A DNA stretch of 9,734 nt from Candidatus Heimdallarchaeota archaeon (GTDB lineage: Archaea > Asgardarchaeota > Heimdallarchaeia > Heimdallarchaeales > Heimdallarchaeaceae), in contig JAGLOH010000057.1 in the NCBI GenBank assembly GCA_023139025.1, positions 1-9,734 of the forward strand, written 5' to 3'. How positions within the stretch are numbered: the stretch's first letter is position 1; the number at the start of each line of letters is the position of its first letter. The position numbers and the translations under genes were made by a program. Positions 5,940-9,734 of the stretch are shown one piece after another. Under the pieces are notes generated by a model. That model was not told the DNA's origin, did not search any database, and worked only from the letters and a program-made list of their open reading frames with translations.

Positions 5940-6563
5940 ATGGGTCTTCGGATTTTTTCAGTTAGGAGAGATGGTAGTTATAGTGAAGTACCTGCAAGAA
6001 GAGAGAGTTTTTTTGATGATAATGGAGCATACTTGATCATAGACAGAGTAGAAAGAAGAATCTATGTCTATAGAAAAGATGGAATTCCTTCCTCTTTAGC
6101 TTATTGGGCAGGAAGAGCAGCAACGAATCTTAATACAAAAAAAGGATCAAAATACAAAGTCATCAACATAGAACAAGAAGAAAGGGATAGAATATTACCT
6201 GAATTGATACAAAAGCTAGAAGAAACCGCTTATTCAGAACCCTCAACAACAAAGACAGGTTTAGGGGGAAGTGCTTATGTTTATGGTGAAAAAATAGTTC
6301 CTGCTACTCAAACCATTAGCAAAACAACGAGTGAAATCAAGTACGAAAGGGGATTACCAGAACCAAAGTCAAAACAAGAATCTATTCAAACGATGAAAGG
6401 TTCAGAAACATATGATTTTGAGGAAGTAGCTAAAACCCTAGCATCCAAAATTCTGTTTGATTCAAATATCGAACACATGAAAAAAGTTGAAAAACCACCA
6501 AAAAATAAACTTAGAAAAGAATTAATTGAAAAAATCGATGGTTTATTAGATAAGATGTACTAG
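5940..6563 (+). CDS. Gelsolin-like domain protein
   Basis: A 207-residue basic protein. Residues 1-88 fit a gelsolin homology domain: LRIFSVRRDGSYSEVPAR opens it, DDNGAYLIIDRVERRIYVYRK (26-46) matches the family's core pair of strands (compare 'D.vyLlD.g..iyvW.G'), SLAYWAGRAATNL (52-64) matches the main helix, and GSKYKVINIEQEER (69-82) the final strand with its acidic end. Gelsolin domains bind actin and often calcium; Asgard archaea are known to encode gelsolin-like proteins that act on their actins. Residues 95-155 are polar and probably flexible, with a Gly-rich patch (GLGGSAYVYG), and 158-207 is a charged helical tail. One domain only, so severing of filaments seems less likely than capping or monomer binding; this is inference. 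A GGGGTG ribosome binding site five bases before the ATG supports the start. It converges on the methyltransferase gene with a gap of 21 bases. Confidence 0.6.
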   Translation: MGLRIFSVRRDGSYSEVPARRESFFDDNGAYLIIDRVERRIYVYRKDGIPSSLAYWAGRAATNLNTKKGSKYKVINIEQEERDRILPELIQKLEETAYSEPSTTKTGLGGSAYVYGEKIVPATQTISKTTSEIKYERGLPEPKSKQESIQTMKGSETYDFEEVAKTLASKILFDSNIEHMKKVEKPPKNKLRKELIEKIDGLLDKMY

Positions 6564-6584
6564 AAAACTGAAATCTCTTTATAA

Positions 6585-7910
6585 TTATTTCCTTTTTCTA
6601 ATTTTCGCAATAAAGAAGCCTTCAGTTTCATGCAAATGAGGATATAGTTCTTGTACTTCTCCATGTGGTGTAGTTCTTAGAGTTCCAATGACAGGCAGAG
6701 GTGTTTCTAGATAAAAATCTTCATTCTCCTGTAGAAAAGATAAAATTATGTTGTGATTCTCATCATGAAATAATGAACATGTGGAATATACTATAGCACC
6801 ATCAGGTTTAACTAAGTTTGCGGCTTCTTTTAGCAAATCAGTTTGCAAGTCAACATACCAACGTAAGTCTCTTTGCTTCATTTTCCATTTGTTTTCTGGT
6901 CGTGAGGAATATGTCCCTGAACTAGAACATGGGGGATCAAGTAATATCTTATCAAAAGTATCGGTAGTCATTTTACTGAATTGCTTAGCATCACCTTGAA
7001 TAATATCTATTGGTTGAACACCAAGCATCTTCATTCTGTTTCTCAAAATTTTGATGCGTTCATCATTTATATCTACTGCAGTAATCCTTGATTTATTATC
7101 TAGCAAAGCTGCAATGTGCGAAGTTTTGCTTCCGGGAGAAGCACACATATCAAGAATGAGTTCATTTGATTTAGGATTCAGAACAAGTGAAGCCAAAGCT
7201 GAAGCTTTTTGTTGAATCACAATCTTACCATTTTGGAACTCACTTGTACGAGGGATTGGAATGGGTGTTTTTTCAATTCTTAGCAGATTTGGAATTCCAT
7301 TATCTCTTGTAAAAGCAATTTCTTGTTCTTCAAATCCAAGAGTTATTTCCTCTATGTTTGATTTTAAATCATTAACCCGAACGTACATAGGAATAGTTGT
7401 TAGAAAAGTTGAAAGGATTTTTTCTGCAAAATCCTTTCCCCATTGTCTAATAAATTTCCTTATTATCCAGGTGGGGGTAAAATATCTCAGAGCAGCTTTT
7501 GATGCAAAATCATGCTTATTTTCATAAAGAACCTCCTCTTGTAAATTGTTTATCGAATGAAGAATATCCTCTAGTTCTAAATCGTTAATCTTATTATAAT
7601 GGGGTTTAAGTAATTCAATTACGTGATTTATGTTTTCTTTTTCTACTTTGAGAAGTTGAGTAGCAAATCTGAGGAGAGCTCTCATTCTGAAACTAATTTT
7701 TCTCAAAGAAAAGGAGGAGGAGCTTGTTTTAATATACAAATCAATCAAGTTTAGCTTTCTATATATTTCAAAAACATGATAATATATCAAGGATTCATCG
7801 TAATTTGTTAAATCATTATCTTGAATATGATATCTAAGAATAGTTCTAATTGAACGACCTTCATCTACTTGTTCAAGTGAAGTTAGAATTAACGGTATTA
7901 ATGTATTCAT
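6585..7910 (-). CDS. NOL1/NOP2/Sun family RNA (cytosine-5) methyltransferase
   Basis: A 441-residue SAM-dependent enzyme that methylates C5 of cytosine in rRNA or tRNA. The catalytic domain has YFTPTWIIRKFIRQWG and PMYVRVN (143-180) leading into it, IVIQQKASALAS (230-241), motif I DMCASPGSKT (254-263), the acidic VD pair (279-280), GDA (306-308), motif IV DPPCSSSG (325-332, release cysteine Cys328) and motif VI YSTCS (375-379, catalytic Cys378), closing with HETEGFFIAKIRK (427-439). Residues 1-135 are helical with charged and hydrophobic alternation (RSIRTILRYHI, IYYHVFEIYRKL, RALLRFATQLL) and look NusB-like, as in bacterial RsmB; that assignment is weaker. No PUA domain is seen. A GGGGGAG ribosome binding site (7914-7920) precedes the ATG. 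It follows the NIF3-like gene by 46 bases and is probably cotranscribed. Exact RNA target unknown. Confidence 0.93.
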   Translation of the reverse strand: MNTLIPLILTSLEQVDEGRSIRTILRYHIQDNDLTNYDESLIYYHVFEIYRKLNLIDLYIKTSSSSFSLRKISFRMRALLRFATQLLKVEKENINHVIELLKPHYNKINDLELEDILHSINNLQEEVLYENKHDFASKAALRYFTPTWIIRKFIRQWGKDFAEKILSTFLTTIPMYVRVNDLKSNIEEITLGFEEQEIAFTRDNGIPNLLRIEKTPIPIPRTSEFQNGKIVIQQKASALASLVLNPKSNELILDMCASPGSKTSHIAALLDNKSRITAVDINDERIKILRNRMKMLGVQPIDIIQGDAKQFSKMTTDTFDKILLDPPCSSSGTYSSRPENKWKMKQRDLRWYVDLQTDLLKEAANLVKPDGAIVYSTCSLFHDENHNIILSFLQENEDFYLETPLPVIGTLRTTPHGEVQELYPHLHETEGFFIAKIRKRK

Positions 7911-7956
7911 ATTCTCCCCCTAATTTTATGGTGGTCTCTCATACTACTTAAATTTA

Positions 7957-8766
7957 TCATCGTTTTTGTAAATCTTGATACCCTATCCACTCTTTTGCTT
8001 TAAAAGGATGGAAAAGAACTTTTTCATTTGTTTCAAGCTGGAGTACTTGAGCAAACTTACGTAAAGCTATATTGCAATAATCAACAAATGGAATGAACAA
8101 TAAATTCATTCTGTTTTTTTGATATATTGGAACGGAACTTGAATCCAAATGGAAACTTACAATGGTATTAATTCCTTCTTCTTTCAACTCTTGAAAATCT
8201 GAACTTGAGAATTCTTCATTTTCTAACACAAATGATAATTTATTCTCTGGTATGCCGAATGTATGAGCAATCCATTTTTTGTTTAGATGACTCAAAGATA
8301 CAAGAAAATCTTGAAAACTCATTTCAGGCAAATTCCACATTGTTAATGTCTTGTCAGTTTCTGTAACAAGGCTTGAATCGTCCATTTTACTCAATCCTAG
8401 AGTTTGAAGGAAGTAGGGAAAACTTCCTTTTACTGAATGAAGCCATTTGTGGGGTAATCTAATTGTTTTGATGTTATTTGTAATTAAAGACCTTAATAAT
8501 TCAAAGTCTATTTCTGAAAGAGGAAATTTATTCTCTATAATGGATAAAGGCAATAAAGTTACTGCAACATTTGCTTTGTTATCATTCATGAAATGAACGA
8601 GTTTCAGATTCATCAAAGGTGAAACAACGATGCATTTCACATTAGTAGCTTTTAATTTATGGGGGGAAAATGTACCAAATTCAATACCAAAGTCTTTTGA
8701 ATGTTTTGTTTCCCTATCGCAGATATTAGCAACTGATCCGAGAATTTCATCTAATGATTTTGTCAT
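7957..8766 (-). CDS. Divergent NIF3/DUF34-like protein lacking metal ligands
   Basis: A 269-residue protein that follows the order of the NIF3 (DUF34) fold. The N-terminal helix SLDEILGSVANIC (4-16) resembles 'l.eii..le.iaP', FGIEFGT (26-32) resembles 'vGLqvG', IVVSPLMNLKLVHFMNDNKANVAVTLLPL (46-74) sits where NIF3 has its first strand, helix and the ITHHPL ligands, and IKTIRLPHKWLHSV then FLQTLGL (99-125) where NIF3 has 'HTnlD..ggvnd.La..LGL'. Near the C-terminus, INTIVSFH, LLFIPFVDYCNIALRKFAQVL (222-242) parallels 'GHyatE..glk.la..L'. The paired His are Leu-Leu here, the Asp of HTnlD and the C-terminal His and Glu are not conserved, so a two-metal centre looks absent. The similarity is by eye. 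Upstream of an RNA methyltransferase gene; role unknown. No clear ribosome binding site; a TTTTTTAA box about 30 bases upstream suits a leaderless start. Confidence 0.55.
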   Translation of the reverse strand: MTKSLDEILGSVANICDRETKHSKDFGIEFGTFSPHKLKATNVKCIVVSPLMNLKLVHFMNDNKANVAVTLLPLSIIENKFPLSEIDFELLRSLITNNIKTIRLPHKWLHSVKGSFPYFLQTLGLSKMDDSSLVTETDKTLTMWNLPEMSFQDFLVSLSHLNKKWIAHTFGIPENKLSFVLENEEFSSSDFQELKEEGINTIVSFHLDSSSVPIYQKNRMNLLFIPFVDYCNIALRKFAQVLQLETNEKVLFHPFKAKEWIGYQDLQKR

Positions 8767-8791
8767 TCTAAATCAAAGAAATAATAACAGC

Positions 8792-8799
8792 TTAAAAAA
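8792..8799 (-). promoter_or_regulatory. Possible TATA-box for the NIF3-like/methyltransferase pair
   Basis: On the minus strand TTTTTTAA lies about 30 bases before the ATG at 8766, in the expected place for an archaeal TATA box with a near-leaderless transcript. Composition and position are the only support. Confidence 0.3.
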
Positions 8800-8856
8800 C
8801 ACTTTGGGGGCTTAGTTGAAACTGAAAGAATTATTAAGTTCTTAAATATTTGTTCG

Positions 8857-8889
8857 AAAAAATTCAGAAAAAAGAAGAGAAAAAGAGAA
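8857..8889 (-). terminator. T-rich transcription terminator of the right-edge gene
   Basis: On the minus strand, starting about six bases after the stop codon at 8895, there are T runs of five, six and six bases separated by short C/T-rich or mixed spacers. Archaeal RNA polymerase terminates at such U-tracts without needing a hairpin. This separates the right-edge gene from the NIF3-like gene. Confidence 0.45.
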
Positions 8890-8894
8890 GATAA

Positions 8895-9734
8895 TTAAGA
8901 AATAACAAAAAATTCTGTTGCCCAAAGAATTCCATCATCATCTTCTGTATAAGTATAGTGAATTACATTTCCTATTTCAGCTAGAACAACTTGGTTCCAA
9001 TGTGTTTCATTGAGATAACCCTGTGAGCATCGAATTATCTTTGAATTATTTAATTGGAACACAAAAATACTATTTCCGTCATCTACATATGAACCCAAAT
9101 TATCAATTTCAGCTGTTATGTACTCTTGTTGAGGGATTTCTGAAGCGAAGAAAGATTTGAACTGTAATCGCGCTTCTCTTACTACTTGAGAACCTGATAA
9201 ACCTTCAGCCTCCGCTATAGAGATGTAGCTAGAATCTAAAGCATCAATCACACATACATAAGATAATCTTTGCACAGTACCGCTTTGCCAATAAATTGGG
9301 ATAAACCAAGCAAACCTAAATCCTATTGAAGTATTTAGAGTATAAGGTACAGGCATCTGAACAATGTAACTCCCCTCATTAGGGATTGTAAGTTGACCTT
9401 CCGCTAACTTTGAAGCTGTGACAGCAGAAATGTAACCTCTTTCTCTCAAGTTATAGAATGTTGTTCCATTTTTCCTTATAATCCCAATTCCAGCTAAGGT
9501 TTCAGAAGAATCTCTTGGATGTGTAGCGAAGAAAGCAAGAGTTGAATTTTGATATTTGACATATCTGATGTCTTCAACACCTTCTCCGTAGAATCCAAGT
9601 CTATCTGAACTATAGTGAGGAAATCCAGGCAATAAGCGTATATTTCCATCTGCTGTTGTATCTCGCTTATTTCCCCATTTTATAATCCATTCTAATTCAA
9701 TCAAATCTTCTGAAAAAACCTGCAGAATATATTC
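8895..9734 (-). CDS. Hypothetical protein, C-terminal part (enters from right edge)
   Basis: An open frame of 279 codons before the stop reaches the window edge without a start; a TTG at 9704 is in frame but the coding pattern continues upstream of it (EYILQVFSED precedes it), so the true start lies outside. The visible part is rich in aromatic residues and beta-type sequence. It includes WGNKR, a segment PGFPHYSSDRLGFYG, and FFATHPRDSSETLAG. From about residue 100 of the visible chain, SYIVQMPVPYTLNT, FRFAWFIPIYW and LSYVCVIDALDSS read like the pattern 'P.P....WFvPvy......vvDA' of secreted beta domains such as PepSY-type modules; I hold this loosely. No membrane segment is visible, but many membrane proteins have such a C-terminal outer domain. 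The product ends FFVIS. Family not recognised; a T-rich terminator follows. Confidence 0.7.
   Translation of the reverse strand, partial: EYILQVFSEDLIELEWIIKWGNKRDTTADGNIRLLPGFPHYSSDRLGFYGEGVEDIRYVKYQNSTLAFFATHPRDSSETLAGIGIIRKNGTTFYNLRERGYISAVTASKLAEGQLTIPNEGSYIVQMPVPYTLNTSIGFRFAWFIPIYWQSGTVQRLSYVCVIDALDSSYISIAEAEGLSGSQVVREARLQFKSFFASEIPQQEYITAEIDNLGSYVDDGNSIFVFQLNNSKIIRCSQGYLNETHWNQVVLAEIGNVIHYTYTEDDDGILWATEFFVIS

Noticed and set aside
5284..5941. Minus-strand frames opposite queC
   Set aside because: They are shadows of queC, whose conserved motifs cover the same DNA.
9702..9704. TTG as the start of the right-edge gene
   Set aside because: The frame stays open to the window edge with protein-like sequence upstream and there is no ribosome binding site before the TTG.
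1..9734. CRISPR array, tRNA or rRNA gene, insertion sequence
   Set aside because: I saw no regularly spaced direct repeats, no cloverleaf-like sequence and no transposase motifs or terminal inverted repeats anywhere in the window.

Overview
This is an AT-rich window from an archaeon, most likely an Asgard archaeon. The evidence is combinatorial. It carries an active-looking E2 ubiquitin-conjugating enzyme (1702-2169), a protein with a probable gelsolin-type domain (5940-6563), an archaeal MptA-type GTP cyclohydrolase inside a preQ0 gene set, AGGTGA/GGTGAT-type ribosome binding sites and possible TATA-box promoters. The lineage is inferred; no rRNA or tRNA gene is visible.

Layout. The left end (1-1346) holds two minus-strand genes of unknown function: a gene cut by the window edge, with a conserved-looking N-terminal segment and a Ser-rich tail, and a coiled-coil protein. 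A divergent promoter region (1347-1488) separates them from a plus-strand unit made of a 54-57 codon helical ORF and the E2 gene. The two share a reading frame and are separated by one TAG stop and 13 codons.

From 2243 to 5881 lies a compact plus-strand operon for the 7-deazaguanine precursor preQ0: queE, an mptA/folE2 cyclohydrolase, a DUF366 gene, queD and queC. The cyclohydrolase opens GTP, QueD makes 6-carboxytetrahydropterin, QueE rearranges it to 7-carboxy-7-deazaguanine, and QueC converts that to preQ0, the precursor of archaeosine in tRNA. DUF366 overlaps the cyclohydrolase gene and its stop codon supplies part of the queD ribosome binding site, so it is translationally embedded in the pathway although its role is unknown. 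The gelsolin-like gene follows on the same strand, with its own good ribosome binding site and two small inverted repeats in front.

The right part (6585-9734) is all minus strand and converges on the gelsolin-like gene: a NOL1/NOP2/Sun RNA m5C methyltransferase with a helical, NusB-like N-terminus; a protein resembling the NIF3 fold but lacking its metal ligands; and the C-terminal part of a gene entering from the right edge, followed by a T-rich probable terminator.

The most interesting points are the E2 with its HAN motif and helical ORF in the same frame, the DUF366 gene wired into preQ0 synthesis, the unusual CX11CX2C cluster motif of QueE, the gelsolin-like protein and the metal-less NIF3-like protein. 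There is no gene-free stretch longer than about 150 bases.
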